Origin: Chitinophagaceae bacterium
GTDB taxonomy: Bacteria; Bacteroidota; Bacteroidia; Chitinophagales; Chitinophagaceae
Direction: 5' to 3'
Length of the DNA stretch: 64,000 nucleotides
Assembly (NCBI GenBank): GCA_019638615.1
Contig: JAHBTL010000005.1
Span: 1-64,000, forward strand
Each line of letters starts with the position of its first letter. Positions within the stretch are counted from its first letter, which is position 1. The position numbers and the translations under genes were made by a program. A model generated the notes under the pieces. The model was not told the DNA's origin. It ran no database searches and saw only the letters and a list, made by a program, of their open reading frames with translations. Shown piece by piece: positions 1-8,578 of the stretch.

Positions 1-64
1 GACGCTTAGCACAGCAGGACGCCAGTCCGGAACGCTTAGCATAAACAGCGGGGTAGCAAGACCA

Positions 65-1519
65 CTATTCTCCTGCTATATCCGCTCTTCCCTTCTTTCC
101 CCAACTCTTGTGTTTTGCACCGTCCATTTTTACTATTTTAGGCGTAAACTTTCCCACAACATCTACAAGGGCTTTTTGTGATTGCATTACCACATCAATG
201 TCTTTATACGCGAAAGGAGATTCATCCAAACCGCCTCCCAGCAATTTCACACCAAACTTTTTCAGCTCCTCTTTAAACTGCTTATCGGTTACGGAGCTCA
301 TGGCTTTGGTACGGCTCATTTTCCTGCCTGCGCCATGCGAAGCGGAATTAACGGCAGCCGGTTCTCCTTTGCCTTTTACAATAAATCCATCGGCCGTCAT
401 TGATCCCGGTATAATACCCAGCACATTCTTACCTGCAGGTGTAGCGCCCTTGCGGTGGACGATCACTTCTTTTCCTTCCCACTGTTCTTTCCACGCGAAG
501 TTGTGATGATTTTCGACCATCTTCATGAGTGTTCGTCCCAATTGCTTCGCAATTTTTTCATGTATCACATGATGGCAGGCAGAAGCATAATCGCCCGCCA
601 GGTTCATCGCCTTCCAGTATTCTATGCCTTCTTCTTCATCCAGCGATAGCCAGGCAAGATTTTTGGCTTCCTGCGGCAAGCGTCTTTTGCTGATGGCGAG
701 CCTGGTATAGTGATTGGCAATATTGGCACCCAACGCCCGCGAACCGGAATGTGTTAAGAACCCTACATACTTACCGGCGTCAACGCCTAAAATTTCATCC
801 TTCTCCGCTACCTCGATCACGCCAAATTCCGCGAAATGGTTTCCCGAACCGGAAGATCCCAGTTGCTTCCACGCGCGCCCGTGAAGATTTTTGAGTAATG
901 GCAACTGGTAAAACAATTCATTGTCCATCACTTCATTATCAGCAACGCGGTCAAATTGAGCCCCGCTCCCAAACAAAGTGGCTTCGCCCAGCTCTCTGGC
1001 AAAAAAAGATTCTTTATCAGTCAGCTCTTTCGGGTTGATATCGAATATGCTCAAACCCATACGGCAACCAATATCCACACCTACGCCATAAGGTATTACC
1101 GCATTATCCGTTGCCAGTACGCCACCTATCGGTAAGCCATAACCGCTGTGTGCATCGGGCATTAATGCCCCGGCTACAGATACCGGTAGTTTTGCTGCCT
1201 GGTACATCTGGTGCATGGCGCCTTCTTCAATATGTTCCTGCCCGAATACATTGAACTGTATACCCGTTTGATTTAATGAAACAGATTCTCCCTCCAGCAA
1301 TTCTTTCTTTGGCATCAACTTTTCCGCGATCAACCCTAATACCGCGTCTTTTTCGTATTCTACAGGCGCAGCGAGTATTTTCTTCAATAATTCCATCACA
1401 TCCTCCTTTGCTTCATGCTTATAATTTTTTTGTATCACGTTCATTGCAACACTGATCACAGGACCTTCAGGATAACCGATTGCCCTTAATTCCTTTCCTG
1501 TTAATTTTAATTTGCTCAT
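65..1519 (-). CDS. rtcB: RtcB-type tRNA-splicing/RNA-repair ligase
   Basis: 484-residue RtcB, the usual length. RtcB joins RNA 2',3'-cyclic phosphate or 3'-phosphate ends to 5'-OH ends using GTP and Mn2+. All metal and nucleotide motifs are visible: GVDIGC (Cys152), SGSGNHF (His228), HSGSR (His257), NHHNF (His338/339) and the guanylylation motif SHGAGR (His395). It stands alone, with no archease or RtcA next to it. The start is supported by a CATCTTTG -7-like box at 1540-1547. A perfect 21-bp palindrome at 1556-1576 lies 8 nt upstream of that box and recurs upstream of the slipin/tRNA-like RNA unit, so RtcB is probably under the same regulator, plausibly the WYL protein at 13059. Function assignment is secure; the physiological substrate is not known from sequence. 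Confidence 0.97.
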   Translation of the reverse strand: MSKLKLTGKELRAIGYPEGPVISVAMNVIQKNYKHEAKEDVMELLKKILAAPVEYEKDAVLGLIAEKLMPKKELLEGESVSLNQTGIQFNVFGQEHIEEGAMHQMYQAAKLPVSVAGALMPDAHSGYGLPIGGVLATDNAVIPYGVGVDIGCRMGLSIFDINPKELTDKESFFARELGEATLFGSGAQFDRVADNEVMDNELFYQLPLLKNLHGRAWKQLGSSGSGNHFAEFGVIEVAEKDEILGVDAGKYVGFLTHSGSRALGANIANHYTRLAISKRRLPQEAKNLAWLSLDEEEGIEYWKAMNLAGDYASACHHVIHEKIAKQLGRTLMKMVENHHNFAWKEQWEGKEVIVHRKGATPAGKNVLGIIPGSMTADGFIVKGKGEPAAVNSASHGAGRKMSRTKAMSSVTDKQFKEELKKFGVKLLGGGLDESPFAYKDIDVVMQSQKALVDVVGKFTPKIVKMDGAKHKSWGKKGRADIAGE

Positions 1520-1539
1520 GACTACTGTCTTTAATGAGG

Positions 1540-1576
1540 CAAAGATGAGATTTATCTGTGCAATCTTTTTGCACAG
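1540..1576 (-). promoter_or_regulatory. rtcB promoter with palindromic operator
   Basis: Perfect inverted repeat CTGTGCAA-N5-TTGCACAG at 1556-1576, followed 8 nt downstream (minus strand) by CATCTTTG at 1540-1547, a 7/8 match to the Bacteroidota -7 box TAnnTTTG. The same 21 bp recur at 10342-10362 with the same 8-nt gap to a -7 box. The palindrome covers the place of the -33 element, so it could be an operator or an activator site. Confidence 0.75.
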
Positions 1577-1610
1577 TCGGAAGGTCTTTTAAAAGGTTGA
1601 AGAATAAAAA

Positions 1611-1630
1611 AACCGGGTGTTTTACCCGGC
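1611..1630 (-). terminator. intrinsic terminator of the small membrane protein unit
   Basis: CCGGGT/ACCCGG hairpin followed on the minus strand by a run of Ts. It lies just after the stop of the 50-aa gene at 1666 and before rtcB, ending the transcript that starts at the ECF sigma gene. Confidence 0.8.
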
Positions 1631-1665
1631 GTTTGCACAATGCGTTCCCTGTCCGCAATATTGCG

Positions 1666-1818
1666 TCAATGATTCCCTGACCTGTTTTCTTCCGGAAACT
1701 GATGTGCTTCGCAGTGATTGCCTCTGTGCAACATAAATCGTTTGGGGCCTAAGGCAATCATAAGTGCTGAAAAAGTAACGATTGCGGCAACAAGTCCGAT
1801 AATAAACCTATTTTTCAT
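1666..1818 (-). CDS. small single-span membrane protein (50 aa)
   Basis: Starting at ATG 1818 gives MKNRFIIGLVAA..., one transmembrane helix (about residues 5-23) and a short His/Cys-containing tail. The ATG lies inside the end of the upstream gene (11-nt overlap in another frame), so translational coupling is likely. A longer upstream start would extend through the neighbour and is less plausible. It is the last gene of the sigma-factor unit before the terminator at 1611. I do not recognise a family. Confidence 0.6.
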   Translation of the reverse strand: MKNRFIIGLVAAIVTFSALMIALGPKRFMLHRGNHCEAHQFPEENRSGNH

Positions 1819-2110
1819 TTTGATCATTTTGTGGATGAGTAAAATTTTTTGTTCTGTCGCAACCAAATGAAGCCTGCTGTTTAAATTGTGCATATTCTTC
1901 TTCGCTCATATTGCGTATATGATCTGCGAAAGCCAGGCGACGTTCTTTAAACGGTCCGTCAAAATATCCCCGCCGGCCGGAAAACAACCTGAAAACAAGA
2001 GCGATGATCAGTATGAACAGCGCAACCCTAAGCATAAAAAAAGGGATAAAAAACAAGCCGGTTCCTATCAGCACACCTGCTATAACCGGTTTAACGATAC
2101 TTCTGCTCAT
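1808..2110 (-). CDS. small membrane protein with MSEEExAxFK tail motif (100 aa)
   Basis: Two hydrophobic stretches (about residues 8-40) are followed by a charged cytoplasmic-type tail ending in RNMSEEEYAQFKQQ. The same tail pattern (SMSEEERARFKEQ) closes the next upstream protein at 2216, so the two are probably diverged paralogues, although the membrane parts differ. It lies downstream of an ECF sigma gene and overlaps the 50-aa gene that follows. Function is unknown. By position these proteins may be partners or targets of the sigma factor, but no classical anti-sigma domain is visible. Confidence 0.75.
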   Translation of the reverse strand: MSRSIVKPVIAGVLIGTGLFFIPFFMLRVALFILIIALVFRLFSGRRGYFDGPFKERRLAFADHIRNMSEEEYAQFKQQASFGCDRTKNFTHPQNDQNEK

Positions 2111-2215
2111 TGTAATAATTTAAATAGTAGTGAATATTGTTTGATATAGTAGACGTTGTTGCGCCTGTTTTACTTTAAGCCCCACAAAAAATCCCGGTTT
2201 TCCCGGAGTTCTGTT

Positions 2216-2548
2216 TTATTGATCTTTCCTGCCACAGCGTTGCCGCCATTGTTCTTTAAAGCGGGCTCTTTCTTCCTCGCTCATGCTTATCCATTTTTCG
2301 CGCCAGGCACGGTTGGCAAACGGCGGTTTGCCCCGTGGTGGTCCCCCCCTGAACCCGCCAAACAATATGCGGCAAAGTATCAATAGTCCAAGCGCTTTCC
2401 AGTAAGTAAGCTGGCCCACATGGATCAGCTCCGGCAAAATTGCATTCCACAGCCATTGTACAAGTGCCGCCATAATGAATGCAATGGGGATGATCGCAAT
2501 AAAAAAAGGAAACCGGATCCTTTTGTCTGGTATGTTTTCGCTATTCAT
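2216..2548 (-). CDS. small membrane protein, possible ECF-sigma partner (110 aa)
   Basis: Two hydrophobic segments (about residues 14-34 and 48-65) are followed by a Gly/Pro/Arg-rich linker and the tail REKWISMSEEERARFKEQW. Its ATG is separated by a single base from the stop of the ECF sigma gene, so the two are co-translated. It shares the C-terminal motif with the protein at 1808. It may serve as a membrane anti-sigma or sensor for the sigma factor; this is inferred only from the tight coupling. Confidence 0.75.
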   Translation of the reverse strand: MNSENIPDKRIRFPFFIAIIPIAFIMAALVQWLWNAILPELIHVGQLTYWKALGLLILCRILFGGFRGGPPRGKPPFANRAWREKWISMSEEERARFKEQWRQRCGRKDQ

Positions 2549-2549
2549 G

Positions 2550-3146
2550 TTAAAGAGTGTTTAGTTCATTGTATAAATTCGCCAACCTGTTACGAAGATG
2601 CTTTATCGCGTAACCCTTACGGCTGATAATGGTCTTAAGATTTTCTCCGGATAAATTCGCAATTTCCTGCAGGGTCATGTCCTCCAGCTCGTTCCATATA
2701 AATACCTGTCGTTGATTCTCAGGCAGTTCATCCAAAGCAGCCATCAGCTCTTCCCAAAACAATTCATTAAACTGCCGCGACTCGGGGCTATCCTCTAAAG
2801 AGATTAACGCATTTATCAGGCTTTGGTCTTCTTCTCCTGTTGAGGAGGTATCTATGGCATATTCTTTTTTCTTGCGATAGCGATCGGTAAGCCTGTTACG
2901 GGCTACACGGTAGAGCCAGCCGCTGATGCTGTTGATGGAGTCAATATCCACTATATTCGTCGCCTGGTACCAAACATCCTGCAGGATGTCTTCTGCGTCT
3001 TCGTTGCTGTTAACCCTTCCACGGATAAAATCAAATAACCGGCTTCCGTAGTTTTTTACTACAGAGGCAATGCTGGTTTGCTTTGACTTTTCCCCGGCCT
3101 TATCCAAAATGACAGAATTTTGAAAGAGAAGACGAAGGAAATACAA
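2550..3146 (-). CDS. ECF-type RNA polymerase sigma factor
   Basis: Sigma-70 region 2 (DAEDILQDVWYQA, then the WLYRVARNRLTDRYRKKK DNA-contact segment) and region 4 (LPENQRQVFIWNELEDMTLQEIANLSGENLKTIISRKGYAIKHLR) are both complete in 198 residues, typical ECF length. It heads a four-gene unit with three small membrane proteins that ends at the terminator at 1611. The first ~25 residues before region 2 look atypical, so the true start may be internal. No FecR-like anti-sigma is adjacent, unlike the other ECF gene at 39170. Confidence 0.9.
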   Translation of the reverse strand: MYFLRLLFQNSVILDKAGEKSKQTSIASVVKNYGSRLFDFIRGRVNSNEDAEDILQDVWYQATNIVDIDSINSISGWLYRVARNRLTDRYRKKKEYAIDTSSTGEEDQSLINALISLEDSPESRQFNELFWEELMAALDELPENQRQVFIWNELEDMTLQEIANLSGENLKTIISRKGYAIKHLRNRLANLYNELNTL

Positions 3147-3197
3147 TTTTACTTTAGCCGGCGGAAAATTTTTAAGGGGGCAGTGGGATATGGGATC

Positions 3198-3725
3198 TTA
3201 ATGCAAAGCCATTTTCAAACCCATTGCCTGCATTGCCAACAGCGCTTCTGCATTGCCCTTTGCATCATTCACGGGATTGTGATCATGCTTTGTTTTGCGG
3301 AACAGCCTTTTCCATTCGGCATTCAGTCCGGCATCCATCTTCAGTCCGCAGTATAGATCTCCTATACGTCGGGCGGAAAAGCCAAATGGATTTTTACCCA
3401 GGTAGGTATGAAAATACCAGTTGATCCATTGCCAGTCGAAAGCAGGATTATCGCTGATGAATATTGGTCTTCCTTTTGAATTTTTCTCCAGCCATTCTGC
3501 GAACGTTATCATTACTTCTTTGGGATCATCAAAAGATTCATGTTCCGCCCTTGAAAATCCGCTCACCGCTAATGCTTCGGGTATCCATTTATCAGCAATG
3601 GGTTTAGTTTTGCCGTAAAATGTTTTACTTAACGATGCTTCTACAACGACCGCGCCAAAACATACCATTGAATAAGTATGCGGTATCGGACCGTCTGCTT
3701 CAACATCTACTACTATGTAACTCAT
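3198..3725 (-). CDS. DEDDh 3'-5' exoribonuclease (Rv2179c-like)
   Basis: 175-residue DnaQ-fold exonuclease. The DEDDh acidic set is visible: Asp7 and Glu9 (VDVEADG), an Asp in SDNPAFDW (residues 91-98), then His149 and Asp154 in HDHNPVNDAKGN. Short stand-alone proteins of this group trim RNA 3' ends, with Mycobacterium Rv2179c as the characterised relative. It is monocistronic and convergent with nothing. RNA rather than DNA as substrate is a family-level inference. Confidence 0.85.
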   Translation of the reverse strand: MSYIVVDVEADGPIPHTYSMVCFGAVVVEASLSKTFYGKTKPIADKWIPEALAVSGFSRAEHESFDDPKEVMITFAEWLEKNSKGRPIFISDNPAFDWQWINWYFHTYLGKNPFGFSARRIGDLYCGLKMDAGLNAEWKRLFRKTKHDHNPVNDAKGNAEALLAMQAMGLKMALH

Positions 3726-4327
3726 ACATTATTTTTACCACGGATACCAGAGAGTCTGGCAACCTGACTTATAAGTGCAGCAAAGTTATCTGAATTTTAA
3801 CACCTTGCGGGTTTTAACCCTATAGGATTAGGGCGGACACATCCTTCAGCTAAGGAGTCTTATTAATGTGATTATACAACAATTTCAAAGGGAGTTATTA
3901 TCTCCTGTGAAAAAACAGGTTTTGCAGATGTCAGGCAGAGGGGCTTCATGCCTGTAAAAAGAGGGCTGCACCTACGGAGCAGGAGGTAAGTGAGGCCCGC
4001 CGATGGTTACAAACGGATTGCACCTATGGTGCATAAGACAAATGTAGAATAGAAATATGCAACCTTTTTGCACAGGGTAAGCTTCCATTTTGGATTACCA
4101 GCAAAAGGTTCGGAACCCTGTTTATCGCTAAACTTATTTTACATTTCTCTTGAATATTTATTATTGTTCGTTAGCCAAGAGCCCGCCCCCGCCAGAATGG
4201 CTTCGTCGGGCTGGCGTGCCGGTACGGACGGGGAACTCCCATTAAATTTTTCATTCCTCCTTTGTGTAATTTATGAATGAAAAATTTAATGTACGTTTGA
4301 AAAACAGAACATCCATCAAACCGGAAT
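3726..4327. other. intergenic region with operator-like palindrome and hairpins
   Basis: No convincing gene. It holds a diverged copy of the rtcB palindrome at 4055-4075, a GC-rich palindromic repeat at about 4187-4239, and a perfect 17-bp inverted repeat (4240-4256 with 4275-4291) that forms a leader hairpin 37 nt before the dynamin-like gene. A degenerate 'gcacctacgg' dispersed repeat lies at 3965-4035. Confidence 0.6.
4055..4075 (+). promoter_or_regulatory. diverged copy of the rtcB-type operator
   Basis: ATATGCAA-N5-TTGCACAG matches 14 of 16 arm positions of the rtcB palindrome. CCATTTTG, a partial -7 box, follows 9 nt downstream on the plus strand, nearly the same spacing as at rtcB. 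It could drive the dynamin-like gene at 4328 with a ~230-nt leader. Confidence 0.5.
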
Positions 4328-6061
4328 ATGAATCAGTTTATAGATCAAAAAGTGAGCAAATACAGGGCTAAGCTCGATGAGCTGGCTAAAGATGTGCATA
4401 ATCTTACTGTCATAATAGGTCATGAGGAGCTTGCGGAAACAGTAAGCGATTTACGCAACAGGATAAACGAGCCATATATGTTCGTGATCGTTGGCGAGGT
4501 AAAGGCTGGTAAGTCAAGCTTTATCAACGCGCTGCTGGATACAGGGAAAGAAATTGCGAAGGCTGCCCCACAGCCTATAACAGACACCATACAGCAAATA
4601 GTATGGGGTGAGTATGAAGAAGTAATTGTGCTTAATCCGTTTTTGAAAAGAATAACGCAACCTGTAGAGATACTGAAAGAGATAGCCATTGTGGATACAC
4701 CCGGGACAAATACGATTGTAGAAAAGCACCAGGAAATAACGGAATCGTTTATACCCGGCAGCGATTTGATCGTATTTGTATTCGAGAGCAAAAACCCTTA
4801 CCGGCAGAGTGCCTGGAGCTTCCTGGATTTTATACACAAAGACTGGCAGAAGAAGATCATCTTCGTAATGCAGCAGAAAGATCTGATGAGTGCTGAAGAT
4901 TTGATGGTGAACATGAACGGCGTAAGAGAGCAGGCGGAAAGAAAAGGACTTGCCGATCCATCCGTATTTGCTGTTAGCGCTAAAATGGAACTGGATGGAA
5001 ATAAAGAAGAGAGTGGGTTTAAAGATGTGCGAGAATACATAGCGGAAAATATTACAGGAGGTAAAGCGCCTTACCTCAAGCTTCAGAACAACTTCGCAAC
5101 TTTAGTGAATATTGAGAACCGGATCGGGCAAGGGATTGAGCTGAGAAAAAAGCAATTTGAGCTGGATACTGCTTTTCGGTCCGATATCAAAAGCTCCCTG
5201 GATGAACAGGAAGTCCGTTCTAAAAAGCAGGTAGAGATACTGGTGAAAATTATTTTAAATGCCTATGATAATGCAACCGGGAAAGCAGCTGCTGAATTGA
5301 ATGAAGGACTTAGTTTCGGCTCAATGCTGAAGCGCTCGTTCTCCTCTATCTTCAGCAAAAAGGAAAGTATGAAAAGCTGGTTGCAGGGCCTTGCCCAAAA
5401 ACTGGAAAATGATTTGAATCATGATTTGAAAAAGGGATTGGATGAAGGTGTAGGTGGCGTGGTGGATAGCATACAGCAGATGGCAAAAATTATTCAGCTG
5501 AAAGTGCAGGGCTCGCAGACAGTATTGAAAAACGATCATGAAGTATTCAGCGATATCGCTGAGAAGAGGAATTATATTATGTTTGATCTTCAAAGCAAAT
5601 TCAATGAGTTTATAGAAAAATCCGAGAGCTTTAAAGACCAATCGCTTTTTCCTGACCAGTCGAATGTTTCTACCGGTATAGCGACCGGGAGCGGTATAGC
5701 CGTAGTGGGGATCATAATAGCCGCCGTTACTAAAATAGCGGCTTTTGATGTTACCGGGGGATTATTGACCGCTGTAGGGATCATTTTTGCCGGGGCCACT
5801 TCTGTTCTTAAAAAGAAAAAGGTGATGGATACGTTCAGGTCGGAGATCGCGAATAGCCGTGTAAGACTTGACTCAGAGATCCGCGATCAATTATCAAAAT
5901 ACATTGCTCAGTTGAAATACAGGATTGACGATAACTTCAAAAATTTTGATATCATGTTAGACCAGGAGTCCAGGCAATTGGATAAGGTGGTCAAAACTTT
6001 CAGCTCGCTGAACGATAAATTCACCGCGCTTCAAACCGAAGTTGGAGCACTTACCGGTTAG
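4328..6061 (+). CDS. bacterial dynamin-like GTPase
   Basis: 577 residues. The N-terminal dynamin GTPase domain has a P-loop GEVKAGKSS (56-64), switch-2 DTPG (123-126) and QQKDL (182-186) in the G4 position. A long alpha-helical stalk region follows, then a Gly/Ala/Ile-rich hydrophobic hairpin (about 450-495, ending in KKKK) suitable as a membrane paddle, then a helical tail. Bacterial dynamins remodel or repair membranes, and some act in stress or phage defence. This is a single gene rather than the common tandem pair. A diverged RtcB-type operator lies upstream at 4055-4075. Confidence 0.9.
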   Translation: MNQFIDQKVSKYRAKLDELAKDVHNLTVIIGHEELAETVSDLRNRINEPYMFVIVGEVKAGKSSFINALLDTGKEIAKAAPQPITDTIQQIVWGEYEEVIVLNPFLKRITQPVEILKEIAIVDTPGTNTIVEKHQEITESFIPGSDLIVFVFESKNPYRQSAWSFLDFIHKDWQKKIIFVMQQKDLMSAEDLMVNMNGVREQAERKGLADPSVFAVSAKMELDGNKEESGFKDVREYIAENITGGKAPYLKLQNNFATLVNIENRIGQGIELRKKQFELDTAFRSDIKSSLDEQEVRSKKQVEILVKIILNAYDNATGKAAAELNEGLSFGSMLKRSFSSIFSKKESMKSWLQGLAQKLENDLNHDLKKGLDEGVGGVVDSIQQMAKIIQLKVQGSQTVLKNDHEVFSDIAEKRNYIMFDLQSKFNEFIEKSESFKDQSLFPDQSNVSTGIATGSGIAVVGIIIAAVTKIAAFDVTGGLLTAVGIIFAGATSVLKKKKVMDTFRSEIANSRVRLDSEIRDQLSKYIAQLKYRIDDNFKNFDIMLDQESRQLDKVVKTFSSLNDKFTALQTEVGALTG

Positions 6062-6129
6062 TCATTATTATTGGTGTTGTGTACCGGGGATTGATCATGC
6101 GGGTTTTTGAAAAAGCGATTTCCTCATTG

Positions 6130-6630
6130 TTATTTTAGCTGCTTTTTTAATGCTGCATTGAACTCCCACACACTCCAGTTGTTTTGGGCTGCTTCTATTT
6201 CATAAAAATTGCACTCATTAGCGTCCTCTATTTTGAGCAGTTGTACATAACAAACCCAGCTAAGGGTAAAAATACCCGGCATATTTTTGGAAATCTGCAT
6301 CAGCGATGTGGATTTGCTACTGCCAGAAGATTTCCGCATTACTGATGCGGATTTTCTATCCTGGTATAAAAGGAAGAATTTCCTGAATCGTTCAAGATTA
6401 TCCACCGAATAACCGCGGCCAAACTCTTTTGTAAGAACCCTGCTGAGATTTTTGATGGTTTCTTTTGCATAGCCTGCACGCCGGGTACCCTTTTGTTCGT
6501 CTTCCACGATCATGCGCCCTATTTGAAAATAGGAAAGCAGCATGACGGTATTAACATTGCGTACTACCTGTTGCTGTGCCTGTTCAATCAGCAGTTTAAC
6601 AGCTTTAAATAAGCGGTTGGTGTTTATCAT
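6130..6630 (-). pseudogene. truncated DUF1016/YhcG N-terminal domain protein
   Basis: The 166 residues match the start of YhcG-type proteins (a DUF1016 N-terminal helical domain normally followed by a PDDEXK nuclease): LLSYFQIGRMIVEDEQKG, KNLSRVLTKEFGRGYSVDNLERFRKFF and NNWSVWEF. The frame then stops where a full protein would run on for roughly 170 more residues, so the nuclease domain is missing. The middle (residues 90-130) is also unlike the family and may mark an indel. Probably a decaying remnant. Confidence 0.65.
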
Positions 6631-6750
6631 GTTTCATAGATTATCACCTGAAGTTAATATATTTATTGATAATCAACAGGTTGATATACCTTCTTTCCGA
6701 TAGTTTCATCAACCATTTTCCACGGTGTTCACAGCGGAGCAACGAATGCT

Positions 6751-7611
6751 TTATTTTTCTTTATACACTTTCCATACATTCTCCAACGCCTGGTTATAAC
6801 CCTTTCTGTCGGCGAATACCGCCGGGTTATAAGGGTCGCCGGGTTTGCGCTTTTTGTGCAAACCAAACTGGCTGGCATGAGCGGCTACCCAAATATCAAA
6901 TTGCAGATCCTTCATGGTGGTAAGAGAATAGCTCACATCTTCTTTAATAGCGGGGTAATCCGTTACTTCTGCAAATTTCCGGGAGATGATGATGGTGGGA
7001 ATATTGGCAATTAAAACCTTCCATGAACGATTATTGTCTTTTACATCCAGCATATAACTGCAGGAGCCTTTTGTATGACCCGGATGATGCAACATTGTTA
7101 GTGTGGTATTGCCAAGTTGAATGCTATCTCCGTTTTTTAATATCTTATCCTGCATAATGGGCGCAAAGCTTACGCCTGCAAAAGACAATTCATAATCAGT
7201 AGCGCCGCCGGATCTTACCTCGGCAGTATCGCCTGCGTCAACCCAAAACTGTGCACCTGTTTCTTTTTTTATAGCTGCCATTGCACCCAGATGATCGTAA
7301 TGTGCCTGGTTGGTAAGCAGTATTTTTATATCCCTGTATTTAAATCCAAGCCGCTCAATATTCTTTTTTATTTGCTGGCGGGAGTTTGCCAATCCCGTAT
7401 TAATTAAAATATTCCCTTTTTCTGTAACCACTAAGTACGATGCCAGGTCATAAGTGCCTACATAATACAGGTTACCCGCTATACGAAAGGGCTCATAGGG
7501 TTTTGACCAATCCGCGGAGTTGTTTTGAGGCTCATTAACGGTTTGTGCCTGCGAGCCAGGCGTAAAATGCAGGCTGATCATTATCAAAATATACCGGGCA
7601 AAATGTTTCAT
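6751..7611 (-). CDS. subclass B3 metallo-beta-lactamase, GOB-like
   Basis: 286-residue secreted enzyme with an N-terminal signal peptide (about 22 residues). The zinc motif is Gln102-Ala-His104-Tyr-Asp106-His107, with His179 (HHPGHT) and His245 (AAHAS). Gln in place of the first His is the hallmark of GOB enzymes of Elizabethkingia, and the N-terminal stretch EPFRIAGNLYYVGTYDLASYL is, from memory, the same as GOB. The GOB segment IANMPS reads IANIPT here, so the Met at the edge of the active site is replaced by Ile. Predicted to hydrolyse beta-lactams including carbapenems in the periplasm. Single gene without a linked LysR regulator or mobile element, so it is probably intrinsic. Confidence 0.9.
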   Translation of the reverse strand: MKHFARYILIMISLHFTPGSQAQTVNEPQNNSADWSKPYEPFRIAGNLYYVGTYDLASYLVVTEKGNILINTGLANSRQQIKKNIERLGFKYRDIKILLTNQAHYDHLGAMAAIKKETGAQFWVDAGDTAEVRSGGATDYELSFAGVSFAPIMQDKILKNGDSIQLGNTTLTMLHHPGHTKGSCSYMLDVKDNNRSWKVLIANIPTIIISRKFAEVTDYPAIKEDVSYSLTTMKDLQFDIWVAAHASQFGLHKKRKPGDPYNPAVFADRKGYNQALENVWKVYKEK

Positions 7612-7726
7612 CCGGCAAAATTAATTATTAGTTTTAACAGAGACGGAGTCTCTGAAGAACATAGGCTGTACGAAGTCGGGAGACTTCGTACAGCAAAAGT
7701 TATTGTGAGAAGTGAAACGTGAGCTT

Positions 7727-8422
7727 TTAAATACGTTCAGTTACAATGCGGTTAGCACTGAGGTGTGTAAGGCGAACATTAATTTTGTCTCCCACATTCA
7801 GTTTACCTGCACCATCTTTTAACGGAAGCTTTGACTGGAGCTTGCCGTTATACATTTCGATGTATACGGCATAAGGCGATACCCTGCTTACTATCGCTTC
7901 CACTGGCGTGTTGTGCTTAAAGTCGCTGATCGCTTTTCTAAATTCAGGTATATAGTCGTGGTTGAACAACTCCGCGCTTATACGGCCCGGTTTGTCAATA
8001 TGCAGCAACCTGAACTCAACAGGTTCGTTGTAATCTTCTTCTGCCGGCGCCTTTTCCCATTTTGATATTTCGAGCGGAAAGAAAATATAGCTGCCTCTTT
8101 CTTTAATAAATAAGGAGTCGTCAGCCATTTTAAGATAACCGGAAAAACGATTATCAACCGCGGCCTTATTAATGAGCTGCTGCAATTCATTGTTATATAA
8201 AAACTTCAGGTTATAAGCTATGAGGCTGGCTCCCCTGTTCGCGCCCTTTACCCGGAAGCTGACCTCATCACCAAGCCTGTAAGTATGTTTGATCTTTTCG
8301 GTAGGTTCACTCATCCTGCAGGTAATGGTGCGCTTGCGGTCATTGTGCATATATGCAACCGATACATAATTTTTCTCATGATTGATAGAAGTGACCTTAC
8401 CTGTAAATGATTCCTTGCTCAT
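7727..8422 (-). CDS. OB-fold/S1-like nucleic-acid-binding protein
   Basis: Read from ATG 8422 (MSKESFTGKVTSINHEKNYVSVAY) this is 231 residues. The extra N-terminal 34 residues of the longer frame look like intergenic translation. An N-terminal small OB/cold-shock-like beta-barrel (GKVTSINHEKNYVSVAY...GDEVSFRVKGANRG) and a C-terminal S1-like segment (TPVEAIVSRVSPYAVYIEM...VGDKINVRLTHLSANRIV) are recognisable. Proteins of this build bind RNA or ssDNA. No specific function can be given. Confidence 0.7.
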   Translation of the reverse strand: MSKESFTGKVTSINHEKNYVSVAYMHNDRKRTITCRMSEPTEKIKHTYRLGDEVSFRVKGANRGASLIAYNLKFLYNNELQQLINKAAVDNRFSGYLKMADDSLFIKERGSYIFFPLEISKWEKAPAEEDYNEPVEFRLLHIDKPGRISAELFNHDYIPEFRKAISDFKHNTPVEAIVSRVSPYAVYIEMYNGKLQSKLPLKDGAGKLNVGDKINVRLTHLSANRIVTERI

Positions 8423-8513
8423 CTGTATAATTTTGGCAAAGGTGAGGAAAAAACAATTGAACCACAAAGGCACAGAGGCACAAAGTTTCACGAAGTATTT
8501 TTGTTGATTGATA

Positions 8514-8546
8514 AAGGTTTCCAACCTTTCAAAGGTTGGAAACCTT
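8514..8546. repeat. palindromic dispersed repeat GGTTTCCAACC
   Basis: Near-perfect palindrome of about 32 bp built on GGTTTCCAACCTT and its complement. Related copies lie at 12971-13001 and 40840-40870, always between genes. It may act as a transcription terminator or be a REP-like element. Confidence 0.7.
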
Positions 8547-8578
8547 CTTTATATCTCACTCATCCCACCATCCCGGTC

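Noticed and set aside
4187-4239. Palindrome with GGGAG-TTC and GCTC flanks on the minus strand as another interrupted tRNA T arm
   Set aside because: No acceptor, D or anticodon arm can be drawn around it; treated as a dispersed palindromic repeat.
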